This document shows positions 28,780-39,282 of a stretch of DNA of 64,000 nt, one piece after another. Within the stretch, counting starts at the first letter, position 1. Each line of letters opens with the position of its first letter. This stretch comes from Oreohelix idahoensis (taxonomy: Eukaryota; Mollusca; Gastropoda; Stylommatophora; Oreohelicidae). The stretch covers positions 1 to 64,000 of the forward strand of contig JAMPIV010016233.1 in the NCBI GenBank assembly GCA_024509875.1. Reading direction: 5' to 3'. A model generated the notes under the pieces. That model saw nothing but the letters and a program-made list of their open reading frames with translations. It did no database searches and was not told where the DNA came from. The position numbers and the translations under genes were made by a program.

Positions 28780-30086
28780 AGTGGATAGAAAGATATAAGA
28801 CAGGAACGTATTCAGTGGGGTACTGGAAGATGTGACAGGTCTGTATTTCAGTGCTGGCATTTGCTAATGATGTTGCCCTGATTGCTAAATCAGAGGCACA
28901 TCTTCAATCCAACCTGCAAGTCTGGAAGGAAGAGCTGGAGAAGAGAGGGATGATCATAAGCAGCTCGAAAACAAAAACCATGGTGATATCACGAGAGTAA
29001 AGAAGACATCAGAGAGATCAGGTCCTGGAGCAGGTCGACCACTTTAAATACCTTGGAACTGTCATAGACCGGAAGGGAGGCATCAAAGAAGAGTTGGCTA
29101 CCCAAAGAGCAGCAGCAGGGAGACTTTTTCAAGCCATAAATCGAGGATTCCTCAGCCAAAGAGAAGTTGGTAAGAAGACGAAGATGGCTGTATACCGCTT
29201 CACCTATGTTCCAGTCTTGACGTATGGATACGAGTCATGGGCAATGACTAAAACCCACAAAAGCCAGATCCAAATCTCAGAAATGAGGTATCTGAGGAAG
29301 GTGGTTGAAGTAACAAGAAGAAACATGGTCCGCAACCAGACGATACTTCTTCTTCTTTGATCCTTAGCCGCCGACCGTCAAAGCAGTCAGTGGCCATTAC
29401 GCCTGGTGGCGTCTTGTAGGGCAACAACAAATTGATTCCACTTTGCTCGGTCGGCGGCCATCCTTCGTACAGTGCCCCAACTCTGGTTCATTCTTTTTCT
29501 TTGCATCTCAGCCTCCACAGTCCTCCGCCAAGTTGTTTTTGGTCGGCCTCTCTTTCGTTTTCCTTCAGGAGTCCATAGCATAGCTGTTCTTGTGATGGCA
29601 TCGGGGTCTCTTCTGAGGACATGGCCAACCAAGCTCCAGCGTCTGCCAGCTATGATGGTGTAAATGTTCTCTTGCTTGCTCCGAGTAAGCAGATCTTGGT
29701 TGGTGATGATATTCGGCCAAAAGATTCGTAGAATTTTTCTTAGGCATGTTGTGTGAAAAGAGGACAATTTCGACGGATACGTCAAGGCCTAAAAAACCCA
29801 ACCCCTGCAGACCCAAGTAGAACAGCCCCAACTGAGATGGTTTGGCCATGTCTGCAGAATGGGAGAAGATCGGCTACCACGGCAAGCATGGGAAACTAAG
29901 AGCCAAGGATCCAGACCTCCAGGACGACCCAAAGTCCGCTGGGAGGACAACATTAGACAATCTTTGAAGGACCGAGGACTAGAATGGAACCAAGCCAGGA
30001 GGAAGACAGCCGACATAATAGTATGGCGCTCTCTCTTACAAACCTCTACACTTCACGGTAGAATAGGAACGACTAAGTAAGTAAGA
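28780..30086 (+). pseudogene. LINE C RT C-terminal half, split by a nested LINE
   Basis: Begins around GVLEDVTG and the catalytic box as FANDVALIAKSEAHLQ, where the first of the two Asp residues is Asn. It continues through DHFKYLGTVIDRKGGIKEEL, YVPVLTYGYESWAMT and EMRYLRKVVEVTRRNM to about 29345. A LINE A fragment is inserted there; LINE C resumes at about 29780 (LRWFGHV, PPGRPKVRWEDNIRQSLKDR) and ends in a (TAAG)n tail at about 30073-30086. Frame breaks near 28998 add to inactivation. It lacks endonuclease and RT fingers, as expected for 5' truncation. Confidence 0.85.
29346..29775 (-). mobile_element. LINE A 3' fragment nested inside LINE C
   Basis: Minus-strand copy of the last 430 bases of LINE A, including the C-terminal RT tail (FHTTCLRKIL, RRWSLVGHVLRRDPDAITRT, GRPKTTWRRTVEAEMQ, KWNQFVVALQD) and the AAG-rich 3' end. 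It is highly similar to 6245-6680. The unoccupied site is preserved in the LINE C copy at 32500-32515. GATA flanks the insert on both sides (29342-29345 and 29776-29779). Confidence 0.9.
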
Positions 30087-30364
30087 AAGATATAATAATA
30101 TTAATAATAATAGACCGCCAGTCATAACTGACTATTGGAAGGGAAATAAGTCCTAGGGGGACTTTGTTGCAGATCACTTTAGAATCAAATGTCAAACGGG
30201 ACAGCTGAAAACAAGTGCAGGTAAAAACAAAGACACACATGAATATAATTTTTAAAAAAAAGATTGAAATTACCAAAACTTTAATTCATTAAAATGTTGC
30301 TATAACATTTAAATTCTGATAAATGGATTTCTCTTACTTTCTTTTTCAAATAAAATTGGTTTTG

Positions 30365-31400
30365 GTTAGGCGCGCTCCGTTCAACCTAGATCAAGAGCCC
30401 TTAAGTTAGATTAGGGTGTATGTCAAAATATAAAAGACCTTGCGGTGTGGTCAATAACAAGTCTCTGTTGGTTTCGTTTTCCCCTCCACATGGGCTTTTA
30501 TGCATCACGGAAATTTGCAGCTTCAGATCTTGTGCAAAATGTGGTCTTGGCTGTAGTCTGTCCATACTTCTTCAGAATAATGAATGGGTATTTGCTTTCT
30601 TGAAGTCTGAGATGACAAATGCAATGAAGCTTCACAAAATATATTTAGCGTTTCAGCACTTTTATTTAAAGGGGGGAGGGAAGTACTATATTTAATTTAT
30701 AAATATTTATATCTTATTACAGCAAACCCAGCGGTAAACCCAGCGGTAAACCCAGCGGTAAACCCAGCGTTAAACCCAGCGGTAAACCCAGCGTTAAACC
30801 CAGCGGTAAACCCAGCGGTAAACCCAGAAGACAATGCAAACTCAAATAATGAAGAGCACGACTAACTTTAGAGTTACTTTTTCTTTTCCACATGATCAAA
30901 GTCTAATGCACGAAGATTTAAATAACTTGCTAAACATACACACACGCTTAATTCAACTTGTGAAACGAACTAACGAACGAGCTTTAGTTTCGAAGTTTTA
31001 AGAATTGGGCGCGTAAGCCCGTCTAACATTCTGCCCTTCCACTCTCAATTATCTTGCATACTATATCCTTTTATTCCCACATGTTACTTTAAGCATTAAT
31101 TTAAAGGCATGCAATATTTTAAAGGTAATATAACAGCATACATTTAGAGCATGCAATCATAATCAAAATTGAGTTTTTTTTTAACAAACAAAGGAGTAAT
31201 GAAGAATAAAACAAACAACAACCGAAGCAAAAATTTAAAAATAAATTAAATAAATAAAATATAAATAAATAAAGTAAAATAAAACAAACAAACAAACAAT
31301 AAAACAAACAAACAAACAAAACCAAAAAACAAATCCAAAATATTCGTACAGTAAATCAATAATTCGAACATAATCAGATTAGGGTGGCACGGAATCAGAA
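30365..31400. repeat. Interspersed repeat R1, long copy
   Basis: From about 30540 this parallels 41150-42110: shared GAATGGGTATTTGCTTTCTTGAAG, 'gaagatttaaataacttgct' and 'acacacacgcttaattca' landmarks in the same order. Its 30960-31200 part also matches 15973-16210. No coding frame. At the 41-kb copy it follows directly on a LINE RT tail, so it may be a LINE 3' UTR. Confidence 0.65.
30722..30832. repeat. 12-bp minisatellite, about nine units
   Basis: Tandem AAACCCAGCGGT units, with two units reading AAACCCAGCGTT. It sits inside repeat R1; the 41-kb copy has only a single degenerate unit there, so the array expanded locally. Confidence 0.9.
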
Positions 31401-31559
31401 CTCATGAAGTATTTAAACAGTGCTATTGAATGAGGTGAGACTTGGAAGACATAACATGAAGATCAGCACATATGGAACAGAACGTATGAACATCAGCCAA
31501 TTACCAGGCCCACTTAACAAGTCAACAGGATCAAGTTTAAATAGGGTCCAAAGTGTAAA

Positions 31560-31985
31560 TACCTAGGAACAGTTCTACAGTGCTCAAACTGTATGAAATA
31601 CGGCCACGGTAGAAACAGTTGCAAAGGTAAAACAGTATGCAAATACTGTGCCGGTACTCACCCTTCTAGTGTGAAAAGGCAAAAGCAAATTCTGACTACA
31701 AACAGGCAAATGAAAACAGAAAGTCTGTTAACTGCAAAGGGAACCACAGCGCCAGGTTTCAGGGATGTCCAGTTTACCAGCAAACAAAAAAAGCACTTAA
31801 AGAATCTATTAAAACAAAAACTCTATTCAAAACGGTGATTGAAGATATAAAAGAAAACATCACACACACGAACACAAAAGTAATTGCAGAAATTAAGAGT
31901 GTGCTAGAAGAGGTCAAAATGATTAAGACACAGCTGTCAAAAGAGAGAAAGAACCAGAAAGGAGTCATAAAAAAAAAAAAATAAT
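31560..31985 (+). pseudogene. LINE ORF1 (zinc-knuckle gag-like) fragment
   Basis: The sequence encodes CSNCMKYGHGRNSCKGK, then CKYCAGTHPS, a CX2CX4HX4C zinc knuckle followed by a second cysteine cluster. After frame breaks come CKGNHSARFQGCPVYQ-like sequence (another frame, near 31735-31785) and a coiled, Lys/Glu-rich tail to 31985. This is the nucleic-acid-binding ORF1 protein of I/Nimb or Jockey-type LINEs. RT is not downstream, so only this part survives. Confidence 0.7.
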
Positions 31986-32457
31986 TCAGTCAGACAGTTC
32001 AGCTATGTTAAAGAGTTTATATTCATAGAGGGTCAGATAGATGTTTAAAGCTCTCATATGTACGCCTGGGATTTTCAGACGTGCATCTGAGTGTCGTAAA
32101 AGATCCCTTGATAATTCGGGGTGTGGTAAAGTGGGATGTTATAAATATTATAGGGGACTTAGTGTACTGACTGAGATCAGCTGTGAAGGTATCTGTATCT
32201 AATAAGTGTGGTGTATTACAGATGACCTTACTTGCTACCACATTTATACCTCAGTCAGAATTATTCTGGAATATTGTGATGACTACGTTAAATGTCTAGG
32301 GTTATGAAAATGATGAAGTGTAAGTCACAACAACAACACCCAGATAAACAATTTATTTTATTCCACAACACTTTACAACACTGTGACACTCACACACATA
32401 TAACACTCTATAAGACTATCTTAACTGAGTCAAGTGTAAAGTTTCAAATATATATAT
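31986..32457. other. Intergenic stretch, no gene recognised
   Basis: No coding frame or repeat recognised before the LINE C insertion. Confidence 0.5.
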
Positions 32458-32470
32458 GTATTAATTCCTT

Positions 32471-32817
32471 GAAGTGACGGGAAGAGACATGGTCCGCAAC
32501 CAGACGATCCGTCAAGGCCTAAAATCCCATCCGCTGCAGACCCAAATAGAACAGTCCCATCTAAGATGGTTTGGCCATGTCTGCAGAATGGGAGAGGATC
32601 GGCTACCACGACAGGCATGGGAAGCAGAGAGCCGGGGATCCAGACCTCCAGGACGACCCAGAGTCCGCTGGGAGGACAACATTAGACAATCTTTGAAGGA
32701 CCGAGGACTAGAGTGGAACCAGGCCAGGAAGAAGACAGCTGATAGAATGGTCTGGCGCTCTCTCTTCCAAACCTCTACACCTCACGGTAGAAGGGGAACG
32801 ACTAAGTAAGTAAGTAA
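32471..32817 (+). pseudogene. LINE C 3' fragment, copy 3, with 13-bp target duplication
   Basis: An open 111-residue frame (32474-32809) carries RDMVRNQTIRQGLKSHPLQ, HLRWFGHVCRMGEDRLPRQA and PPGRPRVRWEDNIRQSLKDR, the basic C-terminal tail of the LINE C RT. The element ends in (TAAG)n. GTATTAATTCCTT occurs at 32458-32470 and again at 32818-32830, a clean target-site duplication defining both ends. It is the least decayed LINE C copy here. Confidence 0.9.
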
Positions 32818-32830
32818 GTATTAATTCCTT

Positions 32831-34599
32831 TCAATAATAGATATCCTGATTCAACTACACAGTGAACCAGGAATCACAATCAAGGGTAATTACAAGTAGT
32901 GTGTACACAGTTTATATATATAATCTTTGTATTGACATAATTTATTAGTATTATCCTATGTGTGTAAGTTGTGAAGTAGTACTATGAGGTAATACTGGTT
33001 TTGTTTTTCAAGCTAGATTGTTGTTTGTCATCATGACTTCAAGTGTTTGATTATCGTGGAAATAGTATTGGGAAAAGTTCACAGTTCCTGTCATTTGAAA
33101 CAATTTATTGTCCCTCTGTGTTTAATATAATGTCATTTTAGAGGGGGGCACATAATGTTGAGCTACTCTGGCCACAGAAGCTTATCTTTCGTGACAGCGG
33201 CAGGAAAAGACTCCTCTGCTCGATTGCTTCACTGTGTTCTGGAGACACCTCACTGGTCGCTATCTGGACCAAGGAGTATGCTGTCAGCCTCTGGATTCAG
33301 CAAACTTCAGACCAGGTGCTGCTTCAATAACTTAGGACCACGGTCCCTGAAACAAGAAGGTTGTACCTCCTACTTCAGAACTAATTTATAATCTATTTCC
33401 ACACTGAACACAATACATAACCAACACTGAGTTCAGAGCGGTAGGCCAACTGCTAACTTCATCCGAAACAATTCACACCAGTATACTCCTCCCTAATGGA
33501 TACTACGCCTCTGTCAATTCCTGCATTATTTCTTTCTAGTCAATAAGATAGGTGTCAGTGTTACTATTTGGCGATCCCATGCAGATATACTTCTCTCCGA
33601 CAAGTTTTGTTCAGGTTGGAGCAATATCTAGGCTTTGCCTCATGTTTGCTACTGAACCACACACATATACATACATAAATTATCAATTTACATTCAATTT
33701 TCATTAAAAAGATATCAAATATGTCAAGCTTACCACAATTCATGGAAAATAATACACAAGTTACGTTGACTGGCAATGAATTATAGCACAAAATCCCGAA
33801 TCTGCCGCCGTCCCAGGCTTTTATTTAGAAAAATATGCACTGGTTCTTCAACGCACTGTTTCTTTAGTAAGTTTATTTCAAAATGTGGCACTGAAACAGA
33901 CGCTCCTCATTTGACTATATCAAGCGGGTCTAACCAATCGGGCCATGTTTTACACAGCTTTTCAAAATTTTTTACCCTTCTCACGTTTCTCCCTAACAAC
34001 CAAAAAATTAGTATTTGTAGTCCGACTAATCGTGTTTAGCCTTACATATCATTCCCGCCAATCAAATTGGATTTAAACACGGTGACCTATTTCCCGTACA
34101 ATGGTGGTTTCAAAAACAATGCCACTGTGCGATTATGATTTGGTGCTGTCCGACACCATCACTATTTTCTTTTGGCTATAATTTGTTAATTCCTAGACTA
34201 TTTGCGTAACACTTAACATATTCTTTGTCAGCAAGTCCTAAGGAACCCAATATATAAGTTTTAAGGGAGCTAAGTGGCGGCGTTCTAAATATGTATTTTC
34301 TTCTAGGATAGTCGTGCTTGTTTACCCACCTCCTCACTTCCAAAAACTTTAGGGTGTCTGCTGTACTGTCAGGCTTTTCAAAACGTAAACCAGTATAATG
34401 TCATGTTTCCTAATAGGCATTTTTACAGGTTTTTAAACCTAACTCTCGTATGGGTAGTGTTTTTTATCACTGTCGATTTGAAAAAAATTAGTGCTTCTGG
34501 CCTTACGCTCTTGGGGTGGCATTAATTATCGCGAGACGCGTGTTAGTGTTGCATGCGTTCCTGCTTTCAGCCCTCCCTCTCTCTATCCTAAGTCCATCT
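32831..34599. other. Intergenic stretch, no gene recognised
   Basis: Mixed-composition DNA. I looked for a 5' LTR of the downstream Gmr1-like element here (a match to 39283-40104) and did not find one. Confidence 0.5.
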
Positions 34600-35167
34600 G
34601 TCCTTTCGTTTATGTTAACGTAGTGTATAAAATGAAATTAATGGAAGTATTAATTTAGGTCATTACGCAGTGTCCCTAGCTCAAGGTTTTCTTAGAAATA
34701 GCCAGTACACGTTTGTCTTAGTGTTGTTTTCGTTATATTTCTCTCTGTTCTTTAGTTTTGATTAATTTGTTTGTGAGTGTCTGCCTGCCCTTGCTATCTT
34801 TGAGTTATATTCGTTACACACTGTTTTGTCATTTGTATCGTAAACTTTTCGCAGCAATCATTGCAAGTTTTGCAATATTTTTTGCTTTATTTTGCTTTAT
34901 TGTTTAGTTGATTCCTGCGAACGTGGTCATTTGTGCTTATATCTTGTCTTTGTTATTCTTGTCTGTACTGTATATGTTGTTATACACTGTAAATATTGTT
35001 TGCAATCTCTTGTCTATAAGTATATAGGTGGTTAATGATATTATTAATAAGTAAGGTAATTATACAAGTTCTAGAACAAAGACTCGTCACCCAATAAAGT
35101 TGGGATAAAGTGAGTTTCTTAAATAATAATTATTACATAAGGTATTTATCTCATATAATCCAGCATA

Positions 35168-36181
35168 ATGGCTACTTTGGATTATTTCATTGAACAAAGG
35201 AGATTCCTTCAAATGACTAATGACGAAGTAAGAGAATTTGCTCTTGCTGAATATGCCAAAGCGCAGAAGGCTGAAGAAAAGAGACAAAAAGTGGACGCTG
35301 CAAATATAAGATTGCAAATGCAGGCAGATGAAAGAAAATTTCAAATGCAAATGGAAGAGAAAAAATTAGAGGCTGAGGATAGAAAATTGAAAATGCAAAT
35401 GGAGGCTGAAGAGAGAAAAATGCAAATGGAAGCTGAAAAACAAAAAATGGAAGCTGAAGAGAGAAAACAGAAATTAGAAAGAGAGGCTGAAGATAGGAAA
35501 AGTCAACAGCAATTGGAAGAAAAGAAACTTCAGATGCAAGCTGAAGAAAACCAAAGACTCCACGAGCAAAACTTGGCAGCTATGGAGCTGGGGAAAATAA
35601 AGGTAGTGAATATGGGTAATTCAAAAATGAGGCAAACAATCAAACTACTTCTAATAAGGCAAATGCTAAACCTTATGATTTTAAGTTAACTGCTTTCAAC
35701 CCTGCCAGTGACGATATCTCATTCTATCTAAATAGATTTGAACTTTCATGCGAATCTCATAAGATAGACAAGACACAATATGTTGCACAACTTATGAACA
35801 TACTTAAGGGTGAATCTTTGAATTCTATAAGTATGATGGAAGGTCCTGACAAGTATAACTATGATGTTGTCAGAGCGGCCTTATTTTAAAAAATACCAAC
35901 TGGATGAAGAAGGTTATCGCCTACGCTTTAAGTCCCTATTGCCAGAGACAGGGACAGATTTTTCAGAATTTATATCGACTATTAGCCTTACGTTTTTACA
36001 TTGGGTTGAACTTTCAAAAACTGAACACACATATGAAGCCCTTATGGACTTACTACTTCGTGACAAAGTTATGTCGTCAGTGAATAAATCTTTTCTTTCC
36101 TTTCTACATGAGCGAAAACCTCGAAATTTGAAAGATATGGAACAATACTGTTGCCAGTATGTCACGGCACATCCAATGTAA
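35168..36181 (+). pseudogene. Gag of the non-autonomous Gmr1-like element
   Basis: ATG at 35168 (context ATAATGGCT) opens MATLDYFIEQRRFLQMTNDE, then a long coiled-coil of degenerate heptad-like MQMEAEERKxx repeats to about 35590. The frame breaks near 35640 and is restored near 35880; between these the capsid-like segment (KPYDFKLTAFNP, FYLNRFELSCESH) is readable in a neighbouring frame. 35861-36181 carries KKYQLDEEGYRLRFKSLLPE, MDLLLRDKVMSS, HERKPRNLKDMEQYCCQYVT. These blocks match the gag at 21287-22208 position by position. The breaks are simple indels. Confidence 0.85.
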
Positions 36182-36216
36182 CGGTTAGCAATTCTGAAGT
36201 CAAATAAGGTTTACCT

Positions 36217-37383
36217 GTGGCTTCAGCAATGCCATATGGCCCTAATTTTCGACGTAAATTTCAAAATGCTCAGCGCAATTTTGATAGGAGGAATAATGGT
36301 AATTTTGGACAGAACCAATGGGGTCCATCAAGTATTGATTCTTCTTCTTCAAGGAACTGGAGACAATTTAATGGTCTTCAACATTTTAGTTCCAACAATT
36401 ATGAAAACTTTGGAAGAGGTAACTACAATAGAGGTTATCAACCTTATAATAATTCTTCTCGGAGACAACAAAACCCATCTAATAGGAATTTTGATCAAAG
36501 GGGAAATGACAATCGCAACGATGCTAACTGGGGTTCAAATCAGAACAATAATTTCAATAGAGCGAATAACAATGCTCTCAATAGAGATAATAGTCGTGAT
36601 AGATCGCGATATGACGGTAGATCTCAAAATGATAGATCGCGATATGACAGTAGATCTCCAAATATCAATAGATCTTATCGCCATGCTAACTCTGCTCAAC
36701 AAGAGCCCCAGGTTGTTAATGATCAAGGTAACAATAATAATAGTGTCTCTAATGCTATTGGTTGCTCTGCTTTCGATTTCGAGAGAGCATCTCAGTGCTC
36801 GGAGTGCAAAACTTTGTTTCAACCTACAGCTATAACTACCTTGAGTTGTGGTCATCCTCTACCCCCTCTTCCTGCCGCAGCTGCGCATGACGGAAGAGGG
36901 TCTCTTACTCTACATAAAGGGTTTGTGAATAATAATCCAGTCTCAGTCCTCTTTGATTCTGGATGCGCAACTGTTGGAATTAGACAGTCTCTAGTCAATC
37001 CATCTTGTGCAACTGGTAATATAGTGAAATGTGTGACATTCGGTGGGACAGTTGAGACTTTTCCGACTGCCATAGTCTACATTGCCACACCAATTTTTAC
37101 TGGTTACATACACGCATGTTTGCTCAGAGCACCTATCGCCGACCTTACTGTCGGACAGATACATGGTGTAAAGGTTTGTACACCGGTACAAATTGCTGCT
37201 TGGGAACAGCAACATGACCTTACTGCTTCTACCTTAGGGACTATGCCAAAATCTTTTCACCAGGTACATTCTGCTAATTTTGGGCGATCTGGTAGTATTG
37301 ATGATACGATTGTTCATCATGCTAATTTGAGTGCTTCTTTTAGCCCAGTTCGACATTACTCAGTACGTCGCAAATCTAACTGA
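36217..37383 (+). CDS. Nucleocapsid-protease frame of the non-autonomous element
   Basis: 388 residues. Residues 1-170 are Asn/Arg-rich with RS/DR-type repeats (RDRSRYDGRSQNDRSRYDSR), predicted to bind RNA. The Cys/His block CSECKTLFQP..LSCGH has the same CX2CX13CXH spacing as the complete Gmr1-like element. The protease has LFDSGCATVGIRQSL (DSG active site), VKCVTFGGTVE and a LTVGQIHG flap-like strand. The integrase that follows in the relative is absent: the frame ends shortly after the protease. The listed start is the first possible start of the open frame; it is probably expressed from gag by a frame change. Confidence 0.85.
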   Translation: MASAMPYGPNFRRKFQNAQRNFDRRNNGNFGQNQWGPSSIDSSSSRNWRQFNGLQHFSSNNYENFGRGNYNRGYQPYNNSSRRQQNPSNRNFDQRGNDNRNDANWGSNQNNNFNRANNNALNRDNSRDRSRYDGRSQNDRSRYDSRSPNINRSYRHANSAQQEPQVVNDQGNNNNSVSNAIGCSAFDFERASQCSECKTLFQPTAITTLSCGHPLPPLPAAAAHDGRGSLTLHKGFVNNNPVSVLFDSGCATVGIRQSLVNPSCATGNIVKCVTFGGTVETFPTAIVYIATPIFTGYIHACLLRAPIADLTVGQIHGVKVCTPVQIAAWEQQHDLTASTLGTMPKSFHQVHSANFGRSGSIDDTIVHHANLSASFSPVRHYSVRRKSN

Positions 37384-38011
37384 TTCTTCTTTAACTACTA
37401 TTGTAGAAGAAGATCCTTCGATTTTGTCTGACACAGACACAAACTTTAGTGCTACGACTGAGTCTATATCCAGTCACGTTAATGGCAACTTCTTTACTGC
37501 GATGGCTAGTGTTTTCTTTGCTATATGTACGAACTTAATTGTTAGTACATATCTATACCTTATGAGTATCTTTACTTTTCTTGCTGGGCCGGTTAGCTCA
37601 TTATCTTCGTCTTTTACGACTTTTTGTCGTACTTACTGCTTTTCTTTTAAACTTCGACGTTGGTCCAAGTTTATTACTGTATGCTTTTGCATCTTTATTA
37701 TATCTTTCTTACTTTTTTCTTTGCCCAGTACACAGGCTATGACGTCAGTGCAGCCTTTAGGATGTACGCATTTATCAACTGTATTTCCTTTGTCTTGCGC
37801 AAAATTTTGGATTTTTAACCATCATGACGCTCTTAGTCGTCATTACCATCCTCTAGATTTGTCTTTTGACGTGGGTATCATGTGTATACTCACGACTTTT
37901 CTTTACATAAATTACATGCTGCTATTTTTCTCAGATACTTTTAAGGAAGGTTTGATTATCACCATACAGGGGTCGGAAGTTTTTATACGGCCACATTCGA
38001 CTAAAAATTAA
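37331..38011 (+). CDS. Unknown open frame with three hydrophobic segments
   Basis: 226 codons, opening right after a stop at 37328 and overlapping the protease frame by 53 bases in the +1 frame. Residues 21-39 (LTTIVEEDPSILSDTDTNF) resemble the linker just before RT in the complete element (LSAVVESDDSTASDISFNF). After that the protein is unlike RT: hydrophobic segments at about 52-90, 114-132 and 181-200, with a basic stretch at 108-113 between the first two. The first ATG is at 37502, so residues 58 onward could be made alone. It could be an env-like membrane protein, an unrelated captured sequence, or chance openness in T-rich DNA. Confidence 0.45.
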   Translation: MLLLAQFDITQYVANLTDSSLTTIVEEDPSILSDTDTNFSATTESISSHVNGNFFTAMASVFFAICTNLIVSTYLYLMSIFTFLAGPVSSLSSSFTTFCRTYCFSFKLRRWSKFITVCFCIFIISFLLFSLPSTQAMTSVQPLGCTHLSTVFPLSCAKFWIFNHHDALSRHYHPLDLSFDVGIMCILTTFLYINYMLLFFSDTFKEGLIITIQGSEVFIRPHSTKN

Positions 38012-39270
38012 AATTAATTGTTGTATATCATTACATTTTTTCCTTTATCAAACAAGAGATTCCATTTGTATTTTTTCTCAGTGTATGCTTTTCCATGAGA
38101 GTCAGTACGGCTATATTGTTAGTTTCAACCGTCTACTGATGATATTCCACAGGATTTGTTGGTCCAGTTTACTGATCAGCAGTGTGACTTTACACTAGAT
38201 ATTGATGTCTTCTTACTACGGGACTCATCTTGTATATGGAGCTTATTTGATATGACAAATTATATTAAATATTGTATATTGTTATAGCACATTCTATTAG
38301 AGAGTATTGTATTAATATATGATGTGGTTTTTTCTAATGGTATGTTGAATCGTCTGTATGCACCATTGCGCTTATGTACTATGCGTGTGCTACTGTGTTT
38401 GGAAATGATGAACATATGATTATTGTATGATGCCACTAATTTTTTATGTAACTCATCAGTGCGATATATTTCAGTACTGTAGTTTTCAAGAACATAAAGA
38501 CAGGTAAAACTGTAATTTTTTCTGTCATTGTAATATTTTTCTGTGCCCAGCGCTTCATTGTGCTAGGTGTAACCAGGTAGCATGATACGGGTACTTTGAT
38601 ATATATATATATATTTTTTCTCTTTTCCTCACCCGACGCTTGATTGTGCGTCAGCTATAGCTATGCATAACAGTGATGTTTATTTTGATATCCATTTTGC
38701 GCTCATCATTTGTGCTCTACGGATCTATTAACTTGTTTATCATGCACATTATTTTTTTAGATGATAGCTACTTGGTTATCTTGTATTTGTGTATGCATTG
38801 TTTTTTTTTTTCGATGTATACTGGTGTACTATAATGTAGTTCATTTTTGCATTACATTCTTTCATGAAATTGTTTACCATGACATATTGCTGTTTTCTCT
38901 ATTCATATGGAATTACTTTCCTTCATTTATGCTCTTTCCTATCGTATGTTATGTGGTCTTTGTTCCCTTTTCTCTTATGGTGTCATAGCGAATTTATACT
39001 TTCATGCTTCATACTTCTTTGAGGTTGACGTTCTTCGTATGGTTGTCCCATTATCTGTCTATACTTTACTTTGTTTGTTTATAATATTTGTATACTTGGC
39101 TGATTACTTGGTATGATTAATTTGTTACTTTACACTTACTGTTTATATTTTTGTCGATGTATTCATAGAACTTTACATAGGTAAATTCTTATATGCGGAT
39201 ATTAGAACTATACCAACCTCTTGTTTTTTGTTGATAATTTTCAAAAAAAAATGATGTTATCCTTTTTTTC
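38012..39270 (+). other. T-rich noncoding interior of the non-autonomous element
   Basis: No integrase, RT or RNase H motif in any frame; short hydrophobic translations reflect T-richness only. Confidence 0.55.
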
Positions 39271-39282
39271 CCGGGGGGTCGG
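39271..39282 (+). promoter_or_regulatory. Polypurine tract
   Basis: CCGGGGGGTCGG lies immediately upstream of the TG that opens the candidate 3' LTR, comparable to the G6-containing tracts of the other two LTR elements in this window. Confidence 0.6.

Noticed and set aside
30722..30832. CRISPR-like array.
   Set aside because: The repeats are directly adjacent 12-bp units with no spacers; this is a minisatellite.
30717..30899. Leu/Gly/Pro repeat protein on the minus strand.
   Set aside because: It is the 12-bp minisatellite translated; 12 is a multiple of 3, so the frame stays open by chance.
33155..33391. 78-residue plus-strand frame as a host exon.
   Set aside because: No splice context or family resemblance that I can support.
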